Numbered from the stretch's first letter, positions 52,632-60,289 are shown. The stretch is 64,000 nt of DNA from Flavipsychrobacter sp. (GCA_041392855.1 JAWKLD010000001.1:1970001-2034000), one strand, 5' to 3'. Made by a program: numbers and translations. Notes: generated by a model from the letters alone, not told the origin.

Positions 52632-52662
52632 AAGAGCCTTCCCAATTCGGGAGGGCTTTTTT
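52632..52662 (+). terminator. Terminator (copy 2) after the T9SS protein gene
   Basis: Same stem as in the ahcY terminator (52635-52643 with 52649-52657). The 34-nt block 52629-52662 is identical to 51590-51623. Confidence 0.9.
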
Positions 52663-52668
52663 GTTTTT

Positions 52669-52698
52669 TTTGTTGTTAATTATTTTATTGTATATTTG
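52669..52698 (+). promoter_or_regulatory. Promoter of the DUF3987 gene
   Basis: TTTG (52669-52672), 18 bp, then TATATTTG (52691-52698): a perfect Bacteroidota promoter. The transcript would begin about 140 bases before the start codon and so would contain the whole left inverted repeat. Confidence 0.7.
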
Positions 52699-52748
52699 CT
52701 ATTGTAATTCTTGCCCGCAGTTGCTCACTAAGCGGCTGCTTCACCGAT

Positions 52749-52812
52749 GGGCGTACTACTGTTTCCACTGTATCGTTTGTATCGCTGTATCGCCACCCTT
52801 TTTTCAAAAAAC
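52749..52812 (+). repeat. Left inverted iteron repeat flanking the DUF3987 gene
   Basis: Bases 52768-52792 are the exact reverse complement of 54191-54215 (25 bp). They consist of three TGTATCG-type units spaced 8-9 bp. The outer 10 bp GTACTACTGT (52753-52762) and an inner TTTTTTCAAAA stretch (52799-52809) also match the right side in inverted orientation. Confidence 0.8.
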
Positions 52813-52845
52813 AGGAAAACATTAAACCTTAAAATAAAAATCACG

Positions 52846-54186
52846 ATGAACCATCATTACTTTCTTCAGTACCTCGACGAGCACGAGTACAGCAACCAGA
52901 TCTCTGCCAGCATTTACCCCCAGCTACCCCGCTTGCTACAAGAGTGCCTCAACAAAATGGAGACACCACAGGAGCGAGAGCTATTTCTGCTGGGTAGCCT
53001 TGGCGTACTTAGCGGTATGATGCCCAACGTACAGGGCAGCTATTTTGGCAAAGCCCTCTACCCCAACCTCTACTGCTTTGTGATAGGCAAATACGGCACG
53101 GGCAAAGGCGGGCTACTATGGGCAAGAAATTTGGGTAATACCGTACACGAGCAGCTACTACAAAAAGCAGAAGAACTACATAAAGACCATAGTAAACAAC
53201 TGGCAGACTACAACCGTAAACTAAAGGAATTTGATAAAGGCAAGCTTGCCGAACCACCTGTAGAGCCTACACCACCTGCTCACCTCAAGCTATTCATACC
53301 CGCCAACACAACCAAAACCGCCGTGATGCAACTACTAAAAGAGAATGAGGGCAGAGGCATCATCTTTGAGACGGAGGGAGATACGCTGGCAGATATGCTA
53401 AGACAAGACTATGGCAACTTCTCCGACATACTACGCAAGGCTTATCATCACGAACCCTTAAGCTATTTTAGAAGAAGTAATAATGAGGATGTAGATATAA
53501 CACTACCTGCACTAAGTGTAGTGCTTAGCGGCACGTACGACCAGCTGCTGCGCCTCATACCTACCGCAGAGAATGGGTTGTTTAGCCGATTTTGCTTTTA
53601 CCTTTTGGATAGCTATACCTCCTTTAGAGACCCTTTTGCTACCGTGCACGATGATAAGGAACAATTCTTTACCTATGCCGGTGGCGAGTATGCCAAGCTA
53701 TACGACAGGCTGATGGCACGTAGCGAACCCCTACAGTTCTCCCTCACTCCCGAACAACAAAAACAATTCCTAAACCTCTTTATAGAATATAAAGATGGTG
53801 TGGTAGAGATGGTAGACAGTGAGCTGGATGGTAGCGTGAACCGTATGGGGGTCATTTGTTTTAGGCTGGCGATGATACTCAGCACCCTACGCGCCTTTGA
53901 GTATAACCAACTAGATGCGCCCAAGCTGGTATGTACGGATAAAGACTTTAACATCGCAAAAGAACTTGCCGCCGTGCTACTGCACTATACCCTAGAGGTG
54001 TACGACCATATAAAGCAGCAAAACATATCGAGGAATAATACCACTATCACCCCCGAGCAGGGTGAGGAGATAAAGCAAATGGTGGAAGAAGGCTATAGCC
54101 TCCGCAACATAGCCCGTAAGGTGTTGGGAGATGCAGGGCTGCACAACAAGGTAAACCGCTATAAAAAGAACGTTTTGAAAAAATGA
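52846..54186 (+). CDS. DUF3987 P-loop ATPase with C-terminal helix-turn-helix
   Basis: From the ATG at 52846 (MNHHYFLQYLDEHEYSNQ) this protein is 446 residues; the 33 codons before it lie in the left inverted repeat and are unlikely to be translated. It matches the DUF3987 family: a Walker A motif GKYGTGKGG at 81-89, an acidic GIIFETEGDTLADML (probable Walker B region), then LPALSVVLSGTYDQL and GLFSRFCFYLL. Related domains occur in primase/helicase-like proteins of mobile elements. The last 45 residues (EEGYSLRNIARKVLG and nearby Lys-rich tail) form a resolvase-like helix-turn-helix. Its stop codon lies inside the right inverted repeat. Base composition looks more GC-rich than neighbouring genes. 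Its role in the host is unknown. Confidence 0.82.
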   Translation: MNHHYFLQYLDEHEYSNQISASIYPQLPRLLQECLNKMETPQERELFLLGSLGVLSGMMPNVQGSYFGKALYPNLYCFVIGKYGTGKGGLLWARNLGNTVHEQLLQKAEELHKDHSKQLADYNRKLKEFDKGKLAEPPVEPTPPAHLKLFIPANTTKTAVMQLLKENEGRGIIFETEGDTLADMLRQDYGNFSDILRKAYHHEPLSYFRRSNNEDVDITLPALSVVLSGTYDQLLRLIPTAENGLFSRFCFYLLDSYTSFRDPFATVHDDKEQFFTYAGGEYAKLYDRLMARSEPLQFSLTPEQQKQFLNLFIEYKDGVVEMVDSELDGSVNRMGVICFRLAMILSTLRAFEYNQLDAPKLVCTDKDFNIAKELAAVLLHYTLEVYDHIKQQNISRNNTTITPEQGEEIKQMVEEGYSLRNIARKVLGDAGLHNKVNRYKKNVLKK

Positions 54187-54284
54187 CCCCCGATACAGCG
54201 ATACAAACGATACAGCGATACAGTGATACAGCAAAACAATAATCGTCATTGCGAGGAGCTAGGCAGTACAGTAGTACTGAGCCC
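54172..54284 (+). repeat. Right inverted iteron repeat of the DUF3987 unit
   Basis: Bases 54191-54215 exactly complement 52768-52792. The GATACA units continue to about 54231, giving five copies versus three on the left. A half REP element (CGTCATTGCGAGGAGCT at 54244-54260) is inserted before the outer block ACAGTAGTAC (54268-54277), the complement of 52753-52762. Confidence 0.8.
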
Positions 54285-54342
54285 AATAGGTAGACAACGA
54301 AAAAAACAGGCAACAAACGATACAGCAAAAACCAACCCTACT

Positions 54343-54540
54343 ATGACCAAATGCAAACAGTTCACCTTTACCGAAGGCGACACGACTATAGAAGCCACCA
54401 TAGAGCAGTGGCTACGCAAGAACAGATATATACGAGTGCTGCACGCCCAGTTTTTACAGCTGGGTGGTGCGCTGCACTACATCATCCTCTACCATCAAGA
54501 ACTTAGCGAATGGGATACTACACCCTGTGTAAATTGTTAA
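54343..54540 (+). CDS. Small hypothetical protein downstream of DUF3987 gene
   Basis: This 65-residue protein starts at ATG 54343 (MTKCKQFTFTEGDTTIEATI). The upstream part of the frame, from 54223, runs through repeat DNA and is rejected. It seems to be a compact alpha/beta domain (ATIEQWLRKNRYIRVLHAQF, ALHYIILYHQEL), without a motif I recognise. Another GATACAG unit lies 20-30 bp before the start, which ties it to the DUF3987 unit. It is probably a real small gene, but its length makes chance possible. Confidence 0.5.
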   Translation: MTKCKQFTFTEGDTTIEATIEQWLRKNRYIRVLHAQFLQLGGALHYIILYHQELSEWDTTPCVNC

Positions 54541-54588
54541 AGAGGGGGGAGGGTGTTTTTAAAGGATTGATATTTGGTAACTTTATAG

Positions 54589-55524
54589 ATGGATAAAAAG
54601 TTCTACTTCGACCTTGACAAAGATGGTATTATAGACTACTTCAAAGAAGAAAGAGACGAAACTGCACAACTAGAATTTAAAAGAGGAGATGCAGATTTAA
54701 ATAAACTGTACAAAGAGATTGCTGCTTTTGCCAATACAGATGGGGGCATACTCATATACGGTAGTCCAAAAGAGGAAGAAGAAAAAATAAAAGGTGATGC
54801 AAAACGACGTTTTTGCAAAGGGGATATTATTCCTTCCAAACTCACTAAAAGTGAAGATGATATTCTATCCTCCATACATAGCAACATTACTCCTGCTCCA
54901 GTAGGTATTAGTATCAAGAGAATAAAGCTTGATGAAGGTTGTGTATACATTTTCCATGTACCTAAAAGCAACAATAAACCACACCAATGTAATGGTGCAT
55001 ACTACATTAGGATAAACACAATGAGCCTAGCTGCGGAACACGGTACAGTTGAGATGATGTTTAAGCAGGTGCAAGAGGTAGATTTAAATGTAAAAGTTAT
55101 CCATAATGAATCTAGCACTAAAGGTTTAAGTACTATAAGATTAGACCTCACAAACAAAACAAGAATTCCTGCACAGAAATTTGAGTTTTACTTTTCAATA
55201 ATTGGAGAGGTTGAACAAATGGGTAAAAAAGATGAACACAAACAATTTCTCCTTGGCAGCGAATCTCTAAATTCAGGTTACTCACGGTTAAGTATCCACA
55301 TGAGTTTAAACGAGGCTGTTATAGATAAAATAACTACATGGTACTCCTTTCATGATATTCTTATATCTACCGACTATTGCTATTTAGATGTTACGTATTG
55401 GGCAGAAGGAGTTCCCTCAAAAAACGATATTTACAAAATATATAAAGACTTCTCAAAACCAATAGAAGTAGTATATCCAAATACACAAGAAGCTAAAGAA
55501 CACAACAAATGGCAATGGGGTTGA
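54589..55524 (+). CDS. AlbA_2 (Schlafen-like) domain protein
   Basis: This 311-residue protein has an N-terminal AlbA_2 domain (about 20-160): DETAQLEFKRG, EIAAFANTDGGILIYGSP and YYIRINTMSLAAEHGTVEMM. These domains bind nucleic acid or nucleotide-like ligands and are frequent in transcription-linked and antiphage proteins. Known AlbA_2 proteins often add a helicase-like ATPase or winged-helix part, but here the last 140 residues (from VDLNVKVIHNESS) are a beta-rich domain of unknown type. It lies between the DUF3987 unit and a REP palindrome, in an accessory stretch. A defence role is plausible but not shown. Confidence 0.75.
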   Translation: MDKKFYFDLDKDGIIDYFKEERDETAQLEFKRGDADLNKLYKEIAAFANTDGGILIYGSPKEEEEKIKGDAKRRFCKGDIIPSKLTKSEDDILSSIHSNITPAPVGISIKRIKLDEGCVYIFHVPKSNNKPHQCNGAYYIRINTMSLAAEHGTVEMMFKQVQEVDLNVKVIHNESSTKGLSTIRLDLTNKTRIPAQKFEFYFSIIGEVEQMGKKDEHKQFLLGSESLNSGYSRLSIHMSLNEAVIDKITTWYSFHDILISTDYCYLDVTYWAEGVPSKNDIYKIYKDFSKPIEVVYPNTQEAKEHNKWQWG

Positions 55525-55571
55525 TAACCATTCTTTTCCACCCTTATTGCTTGTTCTCACCAACATGCCCC

Positions 55572-55666
55572 CGTCACTGCGAGGCACGAAGCAGTCTCAC
55601 GAAATGAAGGCAAGAACATTATGTATATCTTGAGATTGCCACGTCGCGAAGCTCCTCGCAATGACG
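55572..55666. repeat. Palindromic REP/MITE-like element
   Basis: The left arm (55572-55598) begins CGTCACTGCGAGGCACGAAG, and the right arm (55632-55666) ends in CTCCTCGCAATGACG, its imperfect reverse complement. The loop is about 33 bp. This 'GTCATTGCGAGG' palindrome type recurs in many bacterial genomes as intergenic repeats. Confidence 0.85.
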
Positions 55667-55752
55667 TATAGTCCTCCACACTTGATACACCGTTACACAG
55701 GGTACAATTCTCATTTTTCGCCGTATATTACAATACACTAATACATAATACG

Positions 55753-56538
55753 ATGAAAAGAATAGCTACACTAATAGTAGCCCTACTGGGCTTGGGCACA
55801 GCAGCGCAGGCACAAACGGAGGCTACCTTCTACACTACCATGGGCGATTTTGTGGTGAAGTTTGAGAACACCAAGACCCCCATCACGGTAGATAGCATGA
55901 TATCGCGCATCAACAGTAAGTTTTACGACGGGTTGATATTTCACCGTGTCATCAAAAACTTTATGATACAAGGCGGCGACCCTAATGGTAACGGTACAGG
56001 CGGTCCGGGCTACTATGTACCCGATGAGTTCGACCCATCGCTAACCAATATACCCGGCACTATGGCTATGGCCAATGCGGGCCCTAATACCAATGGCAGT
56101 CAGTTCTTCATCAATGTGGTCAACAATACCCACCTTAATAATAAGCATACCGTGTTTGGCACGGTCATCACAGGCTATACTGTAGTGGAGAACATCAGTA
56201 AGGTAGCTACAGGGGCGGGAGACAAGCCCGTTACCGATGTGAGGATGGATAGCGTACGCATTACCAAACTACACGCTACTAATGTAGCCACCACACAAAC
56301 AGAGGCGGGCAAGGTACAGGTATACCCCAACCCAAGTACGGGAGTGTTCACCATCGTAACGCCTAATAATGCTAAAGCACATCAAGTGATCGTAACTAAT
56401 ATAAAAGGACAGGTAGTACACCAAGCTACTATCAACAATACCACTAGCATCAACCTAGGCAACCAAGCCAAGGGTATGTACATTGTACAGGTAGTGAACG
56501 AACAAGGCACTTACCACACCAAGCTTTTGGTACAGTAG
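55753..56538 (+). CDS. Cyclophilin-type peptidyl-prolyl isomerase with T9SS sorting domain
   Basis: This 261-residue protein has a signal peptide (MKRIATLIVALLGLGTAAQA) and a cyclophilin domain (about 24-175): FHRVIKNFMIQGGDPNG, the FxxQxGDP catalytic region, and MANAGPNTNGSQFFINV. A T9SS type A sorting domain (about 190-261) follows: VQVYPNPSTGVFTIV to YHTKLLVQ. It would assist proline isomerisation during folding outside the cell or at the surface. Cyclophilins are usually cytoplasmic or periplasmic, so the sorting tail is unusual. It is convergent with the LMW-phosphatase gene, with no space for a terminator. Confidence 0.9.
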   Translation: MKRIATLIVALLGLGTAAQAQTEATFYTTMGDFVVKFENTKTPITVDSMISRINSKFYDGLIFHRVIKNFMIQGGDPNGNGTGGPGYYVPDEFDPSLTNIPGTMAMANAGPNTNGSQFFINVVNNTHLNNKHTVFGTVITGYTVVENISKVATGAGDKPVTDVRMDSVRITKLHATNVATTQTEAGKVQVYPNPSTGVFTIVTPNNAKAHQVIVTNIKGQVVHQATINNTTSINLGNQAKGMYIVQVVNEQGTYHTKLLVQ

Positions 56539-56539
56539 G

Positions 56540-56863
56540 TTATAGGTCTAGATAAGCGTCTACGCTGGTGCGTATCATGGCTATCAGTTCCTCGTCCATA
56601 TATTGGTATTCGTCGGGGATGTCTAGTACCAAAACTTCTTTAGACTGCAACAGGGTAGAAAAATCTTGTTGTAGTCTTTTTTTATGATGTTGCTCCATCA
56701 CGCATATGAGGTCTGCCCATTGCAGGAGTTTTTCATTCACTCTGGTTCTTGCAGCAGCCTCCGTACCTGCCGAGCGGGCGGTAATGCCTTCTACATGGTT
56801 ATAGATCGTCTCCCCCGTAGGGCTGCGCCATTTATTTCTGCTGCAAACAAAAAGGATATTCAT
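56540..56863 (-). CDS. Low-molecular-weight protein-tyrosine-phosphatase-like protein
   Basis: This 107-residue protein has the P-loop C-x5-R signature CSRNKWRS (Cys7) at the N-terminus after MNILFV, as in LMW phosphatases. The usual C-terminal catalytic Asp-Pro is not present in the normal form: VLDIPDEYQYMDEELI supplies an Asp-Glu instead. At about two thirds the length of normal LMW phosphatases (about 150) it is a short variant found in several bacteria. The target is unknown. It lies 6 bp after the PAP2-like gene and is the last gene of the metH operon. Confidence 0.82.
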   Translation of the reverse strand: MNILFVCSRNKWRSPTGETIYNHVEGITARSAGTEAAARTRVNEKLLQWADLICVMEQHHKKRLQQDFSTLLQSKEVLVLDIPDEYQYMDEELIAMIRTSVDAYLDL

Positions 56864-56869
56864 AGCCGT

Positions 56870-57553
56870 TTATAGCACATACATGTATGCCGCCATCTGT
56901 ACGGCAAAGCCCAATACATAGCCTATCCATATCTGCGACTGGTTGTGCGCCCCCAATAGCATACGAGAAGTACCAATGACACCTGCTATTACTATAGCTA
57001 TAAACAGAGGTACAATCATACCCACAGGGCTACTGATGAGCAACACCGTAAGCACACCAAGCATGCCTCCCGCCGCCATAGTATGCATACTCACTTTGAA
57101 GAATATATTGGTTAGGAACAATACGATAATACCCCAATAGGCTCCCAACATCAGTACCCTTAAGGTCATAGGTACATCAGGCTGATTTTTAAAAACAAGA
57201 TTGGCCCAAAAGTAAAATACCATAGACCCTATTAGCGGTATGATACGCTCCTTTGAGGTGCGCATATAGATACTTTGGATAAAGCCCAAACCCTTTAGCA
57301 GCAATACCAACACAAGCGGGAACACTATGGTATTGATAGCAATGGCTGCCAGCCAGCGTACAAACTGGTCGGACGATATGGCAATAAAACCTGTAGTATC
57401 CAACTTGTAGAGCACCGCTGCCATAGCCGCAGGCATAAACATAGGATGAAAAACATACGACACTATTGCGGCAAGTGTACGCAACCATTTCACCTTAGTT
57501 CCATTAGCAGCAACTATATCAGCCGCCAAATTTTTATCTTGTTCTTTATCCAT
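56870..57553 (-). CDS. PAP2-like integral membrane protein
   Basis: The preferred start is ATG 57553 (MDKEQDKNL), whose first base overlaps the metH stop (TAATG). The longer frame from 57580 would start inside metH. The 227-residue protein has seven or so membrane spans and PAP2-like motifs, but with substitutions: SGH is replaced by SMHT, and R-x5-H-x3-D reads RMLLGAHNQSQ, with Gln where Asp is normal. The enzyme may be inactive or of altered chemistry. This form appears in other Bacteroidota 'PAP2-like' proteins, so it is likely a distinct subfamily. The operon with metH gives no clear function. Confidence 0.78.
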   Translation of the reverse strand: MDKEQDKNLAADIVAANGTKVKWLRTLAAIVSYVFHPMFMPAAMAAVLYKLDTTGFIAISSDQFVRWLAAIAINTIVFPLVLVLLLKGLGFIQSIYMRTSKERIIPLIGSMVFYFWANLVFKNQPDVPMTLRVLMLGAYWGIIVLFLTNIFFKVSMHTMAAGGMLGVLTVLLISSPVGMIVPLFIAIVIAGVIGTSRMLLGAHNQSQIWIGYVLGFAVQMAAYMYVL

Positions 57554-60255
57554 TATCCTTCTAGTATCGGCGATAGCCATTTACTTACTTCTTTCTCACT
57601 CATGCCCTTACGCTTAGCATAATCTGCTACCTGATCTTGTTGTATCCTACCTACACCAAAGTACACACTCTGCGGGTGGCTATAGTACCAGCCACAAACA
57701 CTAGCTGCAGGGTACATCGCCAAATGCTCTGTAAGTGTTATGCCCGCATCTTCTGTAGCATTCAACAGGTCGAAGAGTTTGTATTTCTCTGTATGGTCAG
57801 GGCAGGCAGGGTAGCCCGGTGCCGGTCTTATACCTTGATATTTTTCTTTTACCAATTCTTCTACGGCTATCTCTTCACTTGGTACGTACCCCCAGAACTC
57901 TTTGCGCGTACGTAGATGCAGCACTTCGGCAAATGCCTCTGCCAAACGGTCGGCCATAGCCTGTAGCATTATCTTATGGTAGTCGTCGTGGTCGTCTATG
58001 TATTTTTGTAAATGAGGCTCTATACCATGTATGCTCACCGCAAATGCCCCCATATAGTCATCTTGTACAGGACTAATAAAGTCAGACAAAGAGAAGTTGG
58101 GTTGGCTAGATGCCTTTTTCAATTGTTGTCTTAACGATTCTAAATGACAAAGCTCTTTACCTTCCTCATCTTTCAGCACTACAGTATCAGGCGCTATCTT
58201 ATTAACCTGCCAAAAACCTACCACACCTTTAGCTGTTAGCCATTTCTCTGCTATTATTTTATCCAACATGGCGTTGGCATCATTGTATAGCTTAGTGGCT
58301 TCCACACCCACATTTTCGTCTGTAAGTATAGCCGGGTATTTACCTTTCATCTCCCAAGCTATAAAGAACGGTCCCCAGTCGATGTACTTTCTTATCTCAT
58401 TCAGGTCGTAGTCAGCAAACACCTTCGTCCCCATCAAGTTAGGCTTAGGCGGAGTATATCCTGCCCAGTCTATCTTCATCACATTTTGCTGCGCTTGGGT
58501 AAAAGGTATCAACTCCTTTACCTTACGTTTATTAGCAAAGTCTACACGTATTTTATTATACTCTTGATTGGTACTTTCTAAGTAAGCCCCTTTTTGGTCT
58601 TGGCTCAAAAGGCTACCGGCAACTGTTACACTACGGCTGGCATCCAATACATGCACCACACCATGTTCGTACTCAGGAGCTATCTTCACTGCGGTATGCG
58701 TGCGCGAAGTAGTAGCACCGCCAATAAGCAGAGGCAGGTTCATATTCCTACGCTTCATCTCTTTGGCTACGTGTACCATCTCATCCAGCGATGGTGTGAT
58801 CAAACCACTCAAGCCGATCATATCCACCTTCTCTTCTACCGCCTTATCCAATATTTTATCAGCAGGCACCATTACACCCATATCTATCACATCGTATCCA
58901 TTACAACCCAATACCACACCTACTATATTCTTACCAATATCATGCACATCCCCCTTCACAGTGGCCATCAATATCTTGGCAGCTCCTTTTTCATCTTCAG
59001 CCGCTAACCCTGCTTTTTCGCGTGCTAGTTTTAGCTCTTCTTTCTCCTGCTCAATGAACGGGAACAAATAAGCCACACTCTTCTTCATCACCCTTGCGCT
59101 CTTTACTACCTGTGGCAAAAACATCTTACCACTACCAAAGAGGTCTCCTACTACATTCATACCATCCATTAGTGGTCCTTCTATCACATCAAGCGGTTTA
59201 GGATATTTCACCCTAGCTTCTTCGGTATCTTCATCTATATAGTCGGTAATACCATGTACCAAAGAGTGTTTTAAACGCTCCTCAACAGCACCCAGTCTCC
59301 ACTCATCTGTTTTCTTTTCTGTTTTTCCTTTTGCCTGTACGGTTTCTGCAAAAGTTATCAACCTGTCCGTTGCATCTTCCCTTCGATTTAATATTACATC
59401 TTCACAAAGCTCGCGTAGCTCTGGTTCTATCTCATCTAGTATCTGTAGTTGCCCAGCATTTACGATACCCATATCCATACCAGCATTAATAGCATGGTAA
59501 AGGAATACGCTATGCATCGCTTCACGAACAGGCTCATTACCTCTAAAGGAGAAAGACACATTACTCACCCCACCGCTTACTTTAGCCAGAGGCATTTTTT
59601 GCTTCACTATCCTTGTACCTTCAATAAAGTCTAGTGCATAGTTATTATGCTCCTCAATACCGGTAGCTACAGCAAATATGTTTAGGTCGAAGATGATATC
59701 CTGTGGTGGATAATGCACCACTTCTGTAAGTATCTTATAAGCGCGCTCGCAAATATCTACACGTCTTTGTAAGTTATCCGCTTGCCCTTGCTCGTCAAAA
59801 GCCATCACAATTACAGACGCACCAAAGCTTTTACAAATATGAGCTTGCTCTATAAATTTCTCTTCTCCTTCTTTAAGTGAAATGGAGTTTACGATACATT
59901 TTCCTTGCACACATTTAAGCCCTGCTTCTATTATCTCAAACTTTGAAGAATCGAGCATAATAGGGATCTTAGCAATATCCGGCTCTGCTTGTAGCAGGTT
60001 AAGATAGGTGGTCATCACCTTTACACCATCCAGCAAGGCATCATCCATGTTGATGTCTAATATCTGTGCTCCGTTCTCTACCTGTTGGCGTGCTACGGAT
60101 AGGGCTTCTTCATATTTTTCTTCCCTTATCAAACGTGCAAAACGCTTGGAGCCTGTAACATTGGTACGCTCCCCCACGTTTACAAAGTTGGTTTCGGGAC
60201 GAAGGACTAATGGTTCTAAACCGCTCAATCTTAAGAATGGACGTATCTTAGTCAT
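57553..60255 (-). CDS. metH: Cobalamin-dependent methionine synthase, without homocysteine-binding domain
   Basis: This 900-residue protein has three of the four MetH modules: the pterin (5-methyltetrahydrofolate) domain from the N-terminus (ETNFVNVGERTNVTGSKRF, then NGAQILDINMDD), the B12 cap and binding domains (DVHDIGKNIV, with cobalt-ligand His438; IGLSGLITPS), and the SAM-dependent activation domain (from about residue 590; RPAPGYPACPDHTEKYKL). The N-terminal homocysteine domain of the E. coli protein (1227 residues) is absent. In Bacteroidota this part is normally a separate gene, and no such gene is in the window; the 5' end is clean, so this is a split architecture and not a truncation. 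Homocysteine comes from AhcY. Confidence 0.93.
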   Translation of the reverse strand: MTKIRPFLRLSGLEPLVLRPETNFVNVGERTNVTGSKRFARLIREEKYEEALSVARQQVENGAQILDINMDDALLDGVKVMTTYLNLLQAEPDIAKIPIMLDSSKFEIIEAGLKCVQGKCIVNSISLKEGEEKFIEQAHICKSFGASVIVMAFDEQGQADNLQRRVDICERAYKILTEVVHYPPQDIIFDLNIFAVATGIEEHNNYALDFIEGTRIVKQKMPLAKVSGGVSNVSFSFRGNEPVREAMHSVFLYHAINAGMDMGIVNAGQLQILDEIEPELRELCEDVILNRREDATDRLITFAETVQAKGKTEKKTDEWRLGAVEERLKHSLVHGITDYIDEDTEEARVKYPKPLDVIEGPLMDGMNVVGDLFGSGKMFLPQVVKSARVMKKSVAYLFPFIEQEKEELKLAREKAGLAAEDEKGAAKILMATVKGDVHDIGKNIVGVVLGCNGYDVIDMGVMVPADKILDKAVEEKVDMIGLSGLITPSLDEMVHVAKEMKRRNMNLPLLIGGATTSRTHTAVKIAPEYEHGVVHVLDASRSVTVAGSLLSQDQKGAYLESTNQEYNKIRVDFANKRKVKELIPFTQAQQNVMKIDWAGYTPPKPNLMGTKVFADYDLNEIRKYIDWGPFFIAWEMKGKYPAILTDENVGVEATKLYNDANAMLDKIIAEKWLTAKGVVGFWQVNKIAPDTVVLKDEEGKELCHLESLRQQLKKASSQPNFSLSDFISPVQDDYMGAFAVSIHGIEPHLQKYIDDHDDYHKIMLQAMADRLAEAFAEVLHLRTRKEFWGYVPSEEIAVEELVKEKYQGIRPAPGYPACPDHTEKYKLFDLLNATEDAGITLTEHLAMYPAASVCGWYYSHPQSVYFGVGRIQQDQVADYAKRKGMSEKEVSKWLSPILEG

Positions 60256-60281
60256 ATATTGTATGTATCAAAAATTGATGG

Positions 60282-60289
60282 CAAAGGTA
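60282..60289 (-). promoter_or_regulatory. -7 element TACCTTTG of the metH operon
   Basis: A perfect TAnnTTTG octamer lies 26 bp before the metH ATG, in the gap after ligA. No B12 riboswitch fold is obvious in the short leader. Confidence 0.5.

Noticed and set aside
54223..54342. Extended start of the small gene after DUF3987
   Set aside because: The extra 40 codons run through the GATACA repeats and the half REP element, so they are most likely non-coding.
52614..54588. A classical insertion sequence
   Set aside because: No transposase motif (DDE, HUH or serine recombinase) is present and I see no target-site duplication; the gene inside is a DUF3987 ATPase.
57553..60255. metH as a truncated pseudogene
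   Set aside because: The start is clean and placed at a natural domain border, all remaining modules are intact, and the split form is known in Bacteroidota.
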